Source of the DNA: Paraburkholderia fungorum
GTDB taxonomy: Bacteria > Pseudomonadota > Gammaproteobacteria > Burkholderiales > Burkholderiaceae
Direction of reading: 5' to 3'
Length of the DNA stretch: 64,000 nucleotides
NCBI RefSeq assembly: GCF_003610895.1
Contig: NZ_MCAS01000012.1
Span: 248,001-312,000 of the forward strand
Each line of letters opens with the position of its first letter. The stretch's first letter is position 1. The notes beneath the pieces were generated by a model. That model was not told the DNA's origin. It made no database searches and saw only the letters and a program-made list of their open reading frames with translations. The position numbers were made by a program, and so were the translations under genes. Of this stretch, positions 18,081-25,671 are shown piece by piece.

Positions 18081-19283
18081 ATGACCGAAGCATTCCTGTG
18101 CGACGCGATTCGCACCCCGATCGGCCGCTACGCGGGTTCGCTGTCGTCGGTTCGCGCCGACGATCTGGGCGCGGTGCCGCTCAAAGCGCTGATGGAGCGC
18201 AATAAAGACGTCGACTGGAACGCGATCGACGACGTGATCTACGGCTGCGCGAACCAGGCCGGTGAAGACAACCGCAACGTCGCGCGCATGTCGTTGCTGC
18301 TGGCCGGTTTGCCGCAAGGCGTGCCGGGCTCCACGGTGAACCGCCTGTGCGGCTCGGGCATGGACGCCGTGGGCATTGCCGCGCGTGCGATCAAGTCGGG
18401 CGAGGCTGCGTTGATGCTGGCCGGTGGTGTCGAAAGCATGAGCCGCGCGCCGTTCGTGATGGGCAAGGCGACGAGCGCGTTTTCTCGCCAGGCCGATATC
18501 TTCGACACGACGATCGGCTGGCGTTTCGTCAACCCGCTGATGAAGCAGATGTACGGTGTCGATTCGATGCCCGAGACCGGCGAAAACGTCGCGACGGACT
18601 ACAAGATCAGCCGTGCCGATCAGGACGCATTCGCGCTGCGCAGTCAGCAGAAAGCCGCGCGCGCACAACGCGACGGCACGCTCGCACAGGAAATCGTCGG
18701 CGTGACGATCGCGCAGAAGAAGGGCGATCCGATCACCGTGTTGCAAGACGAACACCCACGCGAAACCAGTCTTGAAGCGCTCGCCAAACTGAAGGGCGTG
18801 GTGCGTGCGGACGGCACGGTGACGGCTGGCAATGCGTCGGGCGTGAACGACGGCGCGGCGGCTTTGCTGCTTGCCAACGAAGCAACGGCGAAACGCTTCG
18901 GTCTGACGCCGCGTGCGCGTGTGCTGGGTATTGCAACGGCAGGCATCGCGCCGCGCGTGATGGGCATCGGCCCGGCGCCGGCCACGCAGAAGTTGCTGGC
19001 TCGCCTGAACATGACCATCGACCAGTTCGACGTGATCGAACTGAACGAAGCATTCGCCTCGCAAGGGATTGCCGTGCTGCGCGCGCTCGGCGTCGCGGAC
19101 GACGACGCACGCGTGAATCCCAACGGCGGCGCGATCGCGCTCGGCCACCCGCTCGGCATGAGCGGGGCGCGTCTGGTGACCACCGCGATGTATCAACTGC
19201 ACCGCACGCAGGGCCGTTTTGCGCTGTGCACGATGTGTATCGGCGTCGGTCAAGGCATCGCGATCGCTATTGAGCGCGTGTAA
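18081..19283 (+). CDS. pcaF: 3-oxoadipyl-CoA thiolase
   Basis: This 400-residue thiolase is predicted to split 3-oxoadipyl-CoA with CoA to succinyl-CoA and acetyl-CoA, the last step of the beta-ketoadipate pathway. The acyl-accepting cysteine C90 is in NRLCGSGMDA. The second active-site elements NEAFASQG, GHPLGMSGA and CTMCIGVGQG are intact. Several stretches (TEAFLCDAIRTPIGRYAGSL, GCANQAGEDNRNVARM) match PcaF/PaaJ rather than acetoacetyl-CoA thiolases. ATG 18081 follows CTGGAGAC. The other pca genes are not in this window, so this copy is a single transcription unit with its own promoter and terminator. Confidence 0.9.
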   Translation: MTEAFLCDAIRTPIGRYAGSLSSVRADDLGAVPLKALMERNKDVDWNAIDDVIYGCANQAGEDNRNVARMSLLLAGLPQGVPGSTVNRLCGSGMDAVGIAARAIKSGEAALMLAGGVESMSRAPFVMGKATSAFSRQADIFDTTIGWRFVNPLMKQMYGVDSMPETGENVATDYKISRADQDAFALRSQQKAARAQRDGTLAQEIVGVTIAQKKGDPITVLQDEHPRETSLEALAKLKGVVRADGTVTAGNASGVNDGAAALLLANEATAKRFGLTPRARVLGIATAGIAPRVMGIGPAPATQKLLARLNMTIDQFDVIELNEAFASQGIAVLRALGVADDDARVNPNGGAIALGHPLGMSGARLVTTAMYQLHRTQGRFALCTMCIGVGQGIAIAIERV

Positions 19284-19364
19284 CGGCTGGCGTTTGTGCA
19301 GGTAAGCGCCACGGCGGTTTTGGTGGTGAGGCGGCGCGCATGACATCTTGCGGGCCGCCTCATG

Positions 19365-19402
19365 AACAGCCCCTTCGCTCAGGCGAAGGGGCTGTTTTAT
19401 TT
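19365..19402 (+). terminator. Intrinsic terminator after pcaF
   Basis: There is a perfect 14-bp stem (AACAGCCCCTTCGC paired with GCGAAGGGGCTGTT) with a 4-base loop, followed by TTATTTTG. It begins 82 bp after the pcaF stop codon. Confidence 0.9.
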
Positions 19403-19844
19403 TGCGCGCCGCATGGACGCGCCGGTAATTGAATACGTGTTTAATCGGTGTTAATGGCGGATATGCATTGCATTGTGACGAATACCGTCGATAAAAGAAT
19501 AATCGTGAATTGAATCGTCATGCAGTATGCGTTTAATGCTTTTGGCATATTGTGTATTGCCGCCGTATATGAGTGGCCAGCAGGATTAAAGCGACGCTGT
19601 CAAGCGGCAGGATGCCGCTGCGGTGGCGTGCCAAGGCTTCCGTGGCATTTCGCATCGTGCCGCCCGTCGATTTAAAATCACCATATAAACAGCCGTAGCT
19701 TCTTGTAAGGCATGTACAATCATTGCGCCGCACCGCTTTAATAAGTGAAATCCTGATGCTTTATGCATTCGTGGCGTTAATCGGCATCCTGCGGTTTCAG
19801 ATCGCCATAGCGCCAGATCGGACAATTTCTCGAGGAGAGCGTAT
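19403..19844. other. Intergenic stretch without a recognisable gene
   Basis: These 442 bp are AT-richer than their surroundings and lie between the pcaF terminator and a secreted-protein gene. The small reading frames on the minus strand have no ribosome-binding site or recognisable protein content. A GAGGAGAG site at its end belongs to the next gene. Confidence 0.6.
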
Positions 19845-20417
19845 ATGAAGGCAGCGACGATTGGAGCAGCGTTAATGGTGGCGGCGTTCGCCGCAGCGCA
19901 ACCGGCATGGGCGCAGGATGCGATGGCCAGTGCCGCGCAAGGTATCGTCAGCGCAGTGCAGCCGGTGCACGTGAAAGCGCAGATCGTGGGTATCGATCCG
20001 GGCACCCGCACGCTCACGCTCAAGGGGCCAGGCGGCAACGTGGTGGTCGTGCTGGTGAGCCAGCAAGTCGCCGGTTTCGATCAACTGAACGTCGGCGACC
20101 GGGTGGATGTGCTGTACAAGAATGCGTTGCTGGTGAAGGCGGACAAGGTCACCGGCGCGGACAAGGGCATTCGTGCACGCGTCGATACGCAGGTGTATGC
20201 CCCGGCCTCGGGCGGCTTTGAGTCCGCGCGTCAGGTCGAAGTGCTCGCCACCGTGCAGAAGATCGATCACAAGAAGCGCCTCGTCACGCTGCGCGGCGCG
20301 TATCAGACTCAAACGCTTGAAGTCGGGCCGGACGTCGACCTGAAGGGCGTCAAGGTGGGCGATACGATTCACGCTGTATTCGTTTCGGCAGCGGCCGTGC
20401 AGGTCACGCCGCAATAA
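19845..20417 (+). CDS. Exported protein of unknown function
   Basis: This 190-residue protein has a clear Sec signal peptide (MKAATIGAALMVAAFAAAQ..AWAQ), cut after about residue 24. The mature part is rich in beta-strand-like segments: VKAQIVGIDPGTRTLTLKGP, followed later by VEVLATVQKIDHKKRLVTLR. The two segments look like two copies of the same small beta-domain, similar in character to DUF5666-type proteins. I do not recognise a named family with certainty. It is periplasmic or secreted, monocistronic, with a GAGGAGAG ribosome-binding site and a terminator directly after it. Confidence 0.75.
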   Translation: MKAATIGAALMVAAFAAAQPAWAQDAMASAAQGIVSAVQPVHVKAQIVGIDPGTRTLTLKGPGGNVVVVLVSQQVAGFDQLNVGDRVDVLYKNALLVKADKVTGADKGIRARVDTQVYAPASGGFESARQVEVLATVQKIDHKKRLVTLRGAYQTQTLEVGPDVDLKGVKVGDTIHAVFVSAAAVQVTPQ

Positions 20418-20437
20418 GCAGCCGGCGTAGCCGTTCA

Positions 20438-20471
20438 GCAAACACCCCTCATTGCAGGGGTGTTTGCTTTT
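20438..20471 (+). terminator. Intrinsic terminator
   Basis: A 12-bp perfect stem (GCAAACACCCCT / AGGGGTGTTTGC) with a 6-base loop is followed by TTTT. It lies 20 bp after the stop codon of the exported-protein gene. Confidence 0.9.
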
Positions 20472-20513
20472 CCGCAGTACGAAAGTTCGATCATCGGGTT
20501 GCGGTGGGACAGC

Positions 20514-20894
20514 CTATCGGGCCGCCGGTGCTTCCAGTCCCAATCCCGCGAGCCATCCCAGCCAACGCCTGACGAAACCACGTTTGGGCGGCAGCGTGCA
20601 GCTCAACGACACGCGCGCGGTGCGTTCGCTATCCGTGCTCAGCCATATGCGTTCGCCGCGGCGCAAGCGGAACTCGTTACCCGGTTCGAGCCAATGATCG
20701 TAAGGCGAGTTGATGCGTGTGAGCCATAGGCGCGCGCCTTGCACACTGAGCGTGCTGTCGGCATCGGCACGCCATGTCAGCGTAGCGCCTGGCACTACGG
20801 AAAAATGTAGCACTACCTTCGGTAGACCTTCGTTCTGTCGACACGCAGACAGACTTGAGTCGTCATCCATGCATTGCGGGCTTGCCTGATCCAT
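20514..20894 (-). CDS. DUF2917-type protein
   Basis: This is a small basic protein of about 126 residues. Its central region (VVLHFSVVPGATLTWRADAD, TLSVQGARLWLTRINSPYDH, LEPGNEFRLRRGERIWLSTD) matches the beta-rich pattern of DUF2917 proteins common in Burkholderia. Start ATG 20894 is preferred because GGAGAG lies just upstream; an ATG at 20909 encompasses that site. No function is known. It is transcribed toward the terminator of the exported-protein gene. Confidence 0.7.
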   Translation of the reverse strand: MDQASPQCMDDDSSLSACRQNEGLPKVVLHFSVVPGATLTWRADADSTLSVQGARLWLTRINSPYDHWLEPGNEFRLRRGERIWLSTDSERTARVSLSCTLPPKRGFVRRWLGWLAGLGLEAPAAR

Positions 20895-20929
20895 CTTGCT
20901 CTCCGTCATCGAGCCGGCGGACGGAGCCC

Positions 20930-20969
20930 CACAAAACAAAAGGCCCCTTCCGTTACCGGCGGGGCCTTT
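20930..20969 (-). terminator. Intrinsic terminator, minus strand
   Basis: AAAGGCCCC (20939-20947) and GGGGCCTTT (20961-20969) form a 9-bp stem with a 13-base loop. On the minus strand the stem is followed by a T-rich run (TTTTGTTTTG reading from the stem). It is positioned to end transcripts of the DUF535 gene at 21141-22145. Confidence 0.75.
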
Positions 20970-21140
20970 GGGTCCTGTTTGCAGATTCAGACTGCTAACG
21001 CGCACGTGCTCCCAAATGCCTGCCGATGATGGCATGCATTGTTCGATTTTTAATCGCGACTGGGATGGAGGTGTGCGTCAACATGAGAACGAGTGTGCCG
21101 TTTTGCCGCAGGTCTTGTCAATAAAAAAATCGCAATGGAT

Positions 21141-22145
21141 TCAAGCAATAAAGTGCGGCGCATGGCGCCGGTCGGTCTTGCTTGCCGTGACGCTGTGACG
21201 AATCTGGGCGGCGAGGGCGCTTCGCAATGCATAGCGTTTGCGCCGGGTTGCGTTGCCGGTATCGTCGCCCTGACGCTCGGCCAGATATCGAGCCGGCGGC
21301 GCGAGGACGAACCAGCCGTTCCAGCGCGCAAGCGCTCCGCATTCCATCGACAAGCGATCGTAGTCCGCGGCCACACGACGTTTTCTCAGGCAGTAACGCC
21401 AGTTGGCGTAGATGTGCGCCTGCTTCGAGACGATGAAGGTGCCGCCCGCATCGAGTGCTGCGGCGACACACTGCGCGAGGTAAATCACCAGCACTTTCGG
21501 CCGCAATCCATACCAGCGTTTGGTGAGTGCGCGAAACAGTTCGCGGCCGTTGATCGAGTTGTTCGGACCCTGCACGGAGCCGATGCAAAGACGCGGCCGT
21601 CGCACCTTGCCGCCGAGATAGGCGAGGCTGAACGTGCAGGAGACGATGCGCTGGTCGCGCGCATCGCGGATGCACAGGGTCCAGTCGCCTTCCTTCTGGA
21701 ATTGTTCGATCGACTCGAGCGACACGTGCCAGCGCTCGGCGCCCACCGCGAACGATGCGATGGTCGCCGAGCCGACGGCGGCGATACGCGCGGCGAGTTG
21801 CGGCACGCGTTGCTGCGTCAGTGCGTGATGATCGAGGCTCGCCATCAGGCGCTCGCGCGGGCTGAAGCGGGTATGAAGGAACGGCCGATGCATGCGCTCA
21901 AGCGCGGTGGGGTGGCGTTGCACCAGATCGTGCAAGGGCGAAACGGCGCAGCGTTTGAGCCATACTTGCGTGGCGCGCCACGACATGAGCGAGCGCAGCC
22001 ACAGGCGCATGCGTCGCCAGCGATGAAACACGCTGGTGCCGGGGTAGAGTGAATGAGCGGCTTGCTGAATGACCGCAAAGGAAGCGGTGGCTCTCACGAA
22101 CCACGGCGAGCGGGCGCGAGTCCCGTCGTTGGAAACAGTCGACAT
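21141..22145 (-). CDS. VirK/YbjX-like DUF535 protein
   Basis: This 334-residue protein matches the DUF535 family (VirK in Shigella, YbjX in E. coli). Characteristic regions are LYPGTSVFHRWRRMRLWLRS, SFSLAYLGGKVRRPRLCIGS, VQGPNNSINGRELFRALTKR and HIYANWRYCLRKRRVAADYD. The fold is acyltransferase-like, and family members are linked with resistance to membrane-active peptides, but the biochemical activity is not settled. ATG 22145 was chosen; longer starts run into a basic low-complexity stretch without a ribosome-binding site. No signal peptide is visible. Confidence 0.8.
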   Translation of the reverse strand: MSTVSNDGTRARSPWFVRATASFAVIQQAAHSLYPGTSVFHRWRRMRLWLRSLMSWRATQVWLKRCAVSPLHDLVQRHPTALERMHRPFLHTRFSPRERLMASLDHHALTQQRVPQLAARIAAVGSATIASFAVGAERWHVSLESIEQFQKEGDWTLCIRDARDQRIVSCTFSLAYLGGKVRRPRLCIGSVQGPNNSINGRELFRALTKRWYGLRPKVLVIYLAQCVAAALDAGGTFIVSKQAHIYANWRYCLRKRRVAADYDRLSMECGALARWNGWFVLAPPARYLAERQGDDTGNATRRKRYALRSALAAQIRHSVTASKTDRRHAPHFIA

Positions 22146-22431
22146 GGCAAATCCTTGGGCTATTTCAACCGAGCGGATGCTAGTCGCGCGAATCGCGCGT
22201 GCGTGTTGAATTGCTTGCGCGTTTGTCGAGTTTTGTCTAGCGTGTCGCAAGATGTGCGGCGCATCAGCTATGCTGTGCGTCGAGCCGGCCCCTCCAGCCC
22301 GTCCAGCCACGGGTGGCCGGCCCGCGCGTGCGGATGAATGCGCGGCGCGGCGCCGTCGCTTGCCGGCCATGCACCCGTGCCATGCGGTTGCTCGCCGCTA
22401 CTGAAACAACTAGCCCTGAACGATTCGTCCC

Positions 22432-23136
22432 ATGCCATTCCGGATCCTGCTTGTCGAAGACGATGACCGCCTGTCGGCACTGGTCGCCGGTTACCTGCGC
22501 AAACACGACTACGAAGTCGAGACCGTGCTGCACGGCAACGACGCCGTGCCGGCCATTTTCAAGCGCCGCCCGGATCTGGTGATTCTCGACGTGAATCTGC
22601 CGGGCAAGGACGGTTTCCAGATTTGCCGCGAGGCGCGCGAGCAATTCGACGGCGTGATCATCATGGTGACCGCGCGCGACGAGCAGTTCGACGAGGTGCT
22701 GGGCCTCGAATTCGGCGCGGACGACTATGTGCATAAGCCGGTCGAGCCGCGCGTGCTGCTGGCGCGCATCAAGGCGCAGCTGCGCCGCGTGAGCGCGCGT
22801 ACCGCGGAGGTCGCTCAACCCGAGAGCTACACGTTCGGCAAGTTCGAGATCAGCCGGGCAAGCCGCACGGTCAAGCTCCCGGACGGCAGCCTGCCCGATC
22901 TGACATCGGCCGAGTTCGACTTGCTGTGGGCGCTGGTGAGTTGCGCGGGCGAAGTGGTGAGCCGCGACGAGTTGATGCGACAATTGCGCGGTATCGAATT
23001 CGACGGACTCGACCGCACGATCGACGGCGGCATTTCCAAGCTGCGCCGCAAGCTGCACGACGACGCCGGCACTCCACAGCGCATCAAGACGGTCCGCGGC
23101 AAGGGCTACCAGTTCAGCAAACTGGCGTGGGATTGA
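22432..23136 (+). CDS. rstA: OmpR-type response regulator RstA
   Basis: This 234-residue regulator has a receiver domain with acidic pocket VEDDDRL, phosphoacceptor D53 in VILDVNLPG, T80 and K102, followed by an OmpR winged helix. The C-terminal pattern LRGIEFDGLDRTIDGGISKL, then RIKTVRGKGYQFSKLAW, is very close to E. coli RstA. The partner kinase is encoded at 24519, separated by a hydrolase gene and a repeat element rather than adjacent. It likely binds DNA as a phosphorylated dimer. Confidence 0.9.
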   Translation: MPFRILLVEDDDRLSALVAGYLRKHDYEVETVLHGNDAVPAIFKRRPDLVILDVNLPGKDGFQICREAREQFDGVIIMVTARDEQFDEVLGLEFGADDYVHKPVEPRVLLARIKAQLRRVSARTAEVAQPESYTFGKFEISRASRTVKLPDGSLPDLTSAEFDLLWALVSCAGEVVSRDELMRQLRGIEFDGLDRTIDGGISKLRRKLHDDAGTPQRIKTVRGKGYQFSKLAWD

Positions 23137-23317
23137 AGGCGCCCGCGGCGCTCCGCGCCGGCACGCGACCGGGGTTAAGGTGAGCGGGTGTTAAGTTTCG
23201 ACTGAGTAATGCGTCGAAATATGGGCCGACAAAACTCCACAAACACTGCAGCAAATCGACAGTTATGTGAGGCGGAGATGATTAGCATCGCAGGCTTGTG
23301 CAACCACAGGCTTAGCG

Positions 23318-24103
23318 ATGTCCGCTCGCGTTTCCCCACTTTCCGGCCATGCCGTGTTGATGATTCACGGTTTGGGTGGCACGCGCCATGATTTTGGCGC
23401 GCTCGACCGCAAGTTCGAGCAGATCGGTTGCGACGTGCATCTGCCGTCGCTGCCGGGCCACGGCTCGAACCCGGACGCATTGAGCCGGGTGACGTTGAGC
23501 GACTACATGCAGCTGCTGAGCCGCACGTACCGCGAGTTGGCCGCTCGTTACGAGCGCGTGGACGTCGCGGGCATTTCGATGGGGGCGTTGCTTGCCTTGA
23601 TGTTGAGCGCGCGCGAGCGCATGACCACGGGGCGTCTCATTCTGCTTTCGCCGCCCCTGTTTCTGGATGGCTGGGGCGGTTCACGTTTGCGTCCGTTGCG
23701 CTATCTGATGTATTGCATCCCGGGGCTCCGCCGCCTGATTCGCGTGCCTGAGGGTGAGCCGTTCGGCATCAAGAATGCGCGCATCCGCAACCTGATCCGC
23801 CGCCATTTGCAGAAGGGGAGTGGCATTCACTATCCGTACGTGCCGTTGGCGGCGATCGAGCAGGTCGACTGGATGCGTTTCGCGGTGAAGCGGGCCTTGG
23901 GGCGCGTAACGTGTGAGACGTTGGTCATGCATTCGGAGGAGGACGAGGTGACGAGCATCCGCTCCGCGGAATTCGTGTGCGAGCACCTGGGAAGCCGCGC
24001 GGTGACCTTCGTGCGCTTGACCGACAGCTACCACATGATCACACTGGACAACGAACGAGAAACGGTAGCGGAACAAACCTTGGCATTCGTGCAGAGAGCA
24101 TAG
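23318..24103 (+). CDS. Alpha/beta hydrolase (carboxylesterase-like)
   Basis: This is a 261-residue cytoplasmic alpha/beta hydrolase. It has the oxyanion segment MIHGLGGTRHDF and nucleophile S87 in AGISMGAL. A candidate acid is D in HSEEDEVTS and the histidine is in DSYHMITLDNE, completing a triad in the order typical of Est30-type carboxylesterases and monoglyceride lipases. No signal peptide is present. It lies between rstA and rstB on the same strand. A link to that two-component system is possible but unsupported. Confidence 0.85.
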   Translation: MSARVSPLSGHAVLMIHGLGGTRHDFGALDRKFEQIGCDVHLPSLPGHGSNPDALSRVTLSDYMQLLSRTYRELAARYERVDVAGISMGALLALMLSARERMTTGRLILLSPPLFLDGWGGSRLRPLRYLMYCIPGLRRLIRVPEGEPFGIKNARIRNLIRRHLQKGSGIHYPYVPLAAIEQVDWMRFAVKRALGRVTCETLVMHSEEDEVTSIRSAEFVCEHLGSRAVTFVRLTDSYHMITLDNERETVAEQTLAFVQRA

Positions 24104-24235
24104 GAAACAAGAACAGGCCAAAAGAACAAGAACAAACAGGCCAAAGCAAAAAAACGCCGAATCGAGCCCCCCAAACAACGAGCGATGCCCACAACAACCA
24201 GGCTAAACTGCCAAACGGTTGAGGAAGAAGGCTAC

Positions 24236-24444
24236 GGCGCGCGCAGCGCCGCCGGAAGTATGACTGCCTTGTCACCAGGGCCGAATGTGCGGGGGCACCG
24301 ATTCCAGATGCACCACTGCCCCCTCCAAGCCAGGGGACCCACTTATGAGCTGGCGGTGTGAGCCGCTTTCTTTGCTTATCTTTCTTTGCGGCGGCAAAGA
24401 AAGTAAGTGCCGCCCCGCACAGGGGCAACACTAATAGACCACTA
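24236..24444 (+). repeat. Dispersed double-hairpin repeat, copy A
   Basis: This copy spans an upstream arm (24236-24275, nearly identical to 61925-61964 inverted), a middle part with GATTCCAGATGCACCACT, and an 85-bp core at 24360-24444. The core carries a 10-bp stem (CTTTCTTTGC, loop GGCG, GCAAAGAAAG) preceded by a direct repeat of CTTTCTTTGC, and a second stem GCCCC-GCACA-GGGGC. The core is identical over 85 bp to copy C and differs from copy B at one base. From about 24445 an A/C-rich tail runs to and beyond the rstB start codon. The rest of the 415-bp gap (24104-24235) is also A/C-rich and has no gene. Confidence 0.9.
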
Positions 24445-24518
24445 CCGCAAAAAAACAGCCCACTACCGCAAAAAAAAACCAAACCACCACCACAAAAAAA
24501 GCAGCGAAGAGAAACAAA

Positions 24519-25649
24519 ATGCCACCAGCAGCGGAGCAAAAGAAACTCTCCCCCTACCGCTATGCAAAATGGCGCCTACACCGTTTCCGCCGCTCGTGGA
24601 CGGACATCCGAGCGGACAGAATCCCGAGCTGGTCAAGGCTATACCTGCGCGTCTACACACGCCTGCTGACGCTGACACTGCTGGTACTGGCAGCATCAAT
24701 AACCACCCTAAGCCTGACAGTAAAAACCTCCCCATCGATCTGGCAAACGCTAACAACAGCAAAAGCGTCGATCCCAATCGCATTGGTGACCCTACTGCTG
24801 CCAGCAATAACCGCTTACCGCTGGATGCGCCCTGTCTGGCTGGACCTGGTCATGGTTCGCGAACGCGCAATCGACTTCACTGGCGGACGCTTCAACACCC
24901 GCGCCCGCGAATCGCACAGCGTCATCATCGGCCCATTGGCCCGTACCCTGAACGCTTTAGCCGAGCGCATGGAACGCCTGATCGCCGCGCAGCGCGAACT
25001 CACCAACGGCATCTCTCACGAACTGCGCACACCGCTCGCCCGCGTGCGCTTCGCACTGGAAAACCTCCGCGAACCCGCATCCGCGGCCGAATACAACAGC
25101 GCATTGGCGAGCATCGGCCAGGACGTCACCGAACTCGACGAGCTCATCGACATGAGCCTCACCTACGCGCGCCTCGAATACAGTTCCCTGCAATCGAACC
25201 TCGAATCGACCGTGCTGGCGGCCTGGTTCGACAGCCAGATCACCGACGCCACACTGCTTTACGCGGACAAACAACTGATTCCGCAAGCCGACGTCGACGC
25301 GTCGCTACGCGTCGTGATGGACAAGCGCCTCATGTCCTACGCAATGCGAAACTTGTTGCGCAACGCGAGTAAATACGCGCACTCGCAGATCATGGTCGGC
25401 CTGAGCATCAAGCACGGCAACGTGGAAATTTATGTGGAAGACGACGGCACCGGCGTGCCGCCTGAGCAGCGCGAGCGCATTTTCGATGCCTTCGTGCGGC
25501 TCGACCGGCAGACCGGCGGCTATGGTCTCGGTCTCGCGATTACACAACAGGTGCTGCGCGCTCATCACGGCCGCATTGCCGTCACCGATCCCTTGACGCT
25601 GAGCGGCGCACGCTTCGAAATGAGCTGGCCGGTGGGTACGGTGGCGTGA
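24519..25649 (+). CDS. rstB: Sensor histidine kinase, RstB-like, short periplasmic loop
   Basis: This 376-residue membrane kinase is the probable partner of RstA. Two transmembrane helices at about 46-66 and 84-104 enclose only about 20 periplasmic residues, then a HAMP-like linker, the phosphorylation box with H167 in NGISHELRTPLARVRFAL, N-box MRNLLRNASKYA, and ATP-lid motifs DDGTGVPPEQRERIF and GYGLGLAIT. E. coli RstB is longer (about 430 residues) and has a periplasmic sensor domain of roughly 100 residues, which is missing here. The first ~100 codons are unusually rich in A and C on the sense strand, continuing the tail of the repeat upstream. ATG 24519 has GAAGAG as a weak ribosome-binding site. 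Confidence 0.85.
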   Translation: MPPAAEQKKLSPYRYAKWRLHRFRRSWTDIRADRIPSWSRLYLRVYTRLLTLTLLVLAASITTLSLTVKTSPSIWQTLTTAKASIPIALVTLLLPAITAYRWMRPVWLDLVMVRERAIDFTGGRFNTRARESHSVIIGPLARTLNALAERMERLIAAQRELTNGISHELRTPLARVRFALENLREPASAAEYNSALASIGQDVTELDELIDMSLTYARLEYSSLQSNLESTVLAAWFDSQITDATLLYADKQLIPQADVDASLRVVMDKRLMSYAMRNLLRNASKYAHSQIMVGLSIKHGNVEIYVEDDGTGVPPEQRERIFDAFVRLDRQTGGYGLGLAITQQVLRAHHGRIAVTDPLTLSGARFEMSWPVGTVA

Positions 25650-25671
25650 CGCGCGCCGCTCCCCGGCAGCG

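Noticed and set aside
24104..24518. Insertion sequence or transposon remnant around repeat copy A
   Set aside because: There is no transposase frame, no terminal inverted repeats flanking the element and no target-site duplication that I can see. A dispersed non-coding repeat fits better.
24039..24539. Reading frame on the minus strand with a Cys/Phe-rich product over repeat copy A, and similar small frames at 61607-61843 and 62116-62694
   Set aside because: These frames are translations of the repeat core and its low-complexity tail. The product changes character between copies, no ribosome-binding site is present, and the DNA, not the protein, is what is conserved.
24407..25372. 321-codon plus-strand frame overlapping rstB
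   Set aside because: It is out of frame with rstB, has an Arg/His/Pro-rich composition typical of shadow frames in GC-rich DNA, and lacks domain features, while rstB has all kinase motifs.
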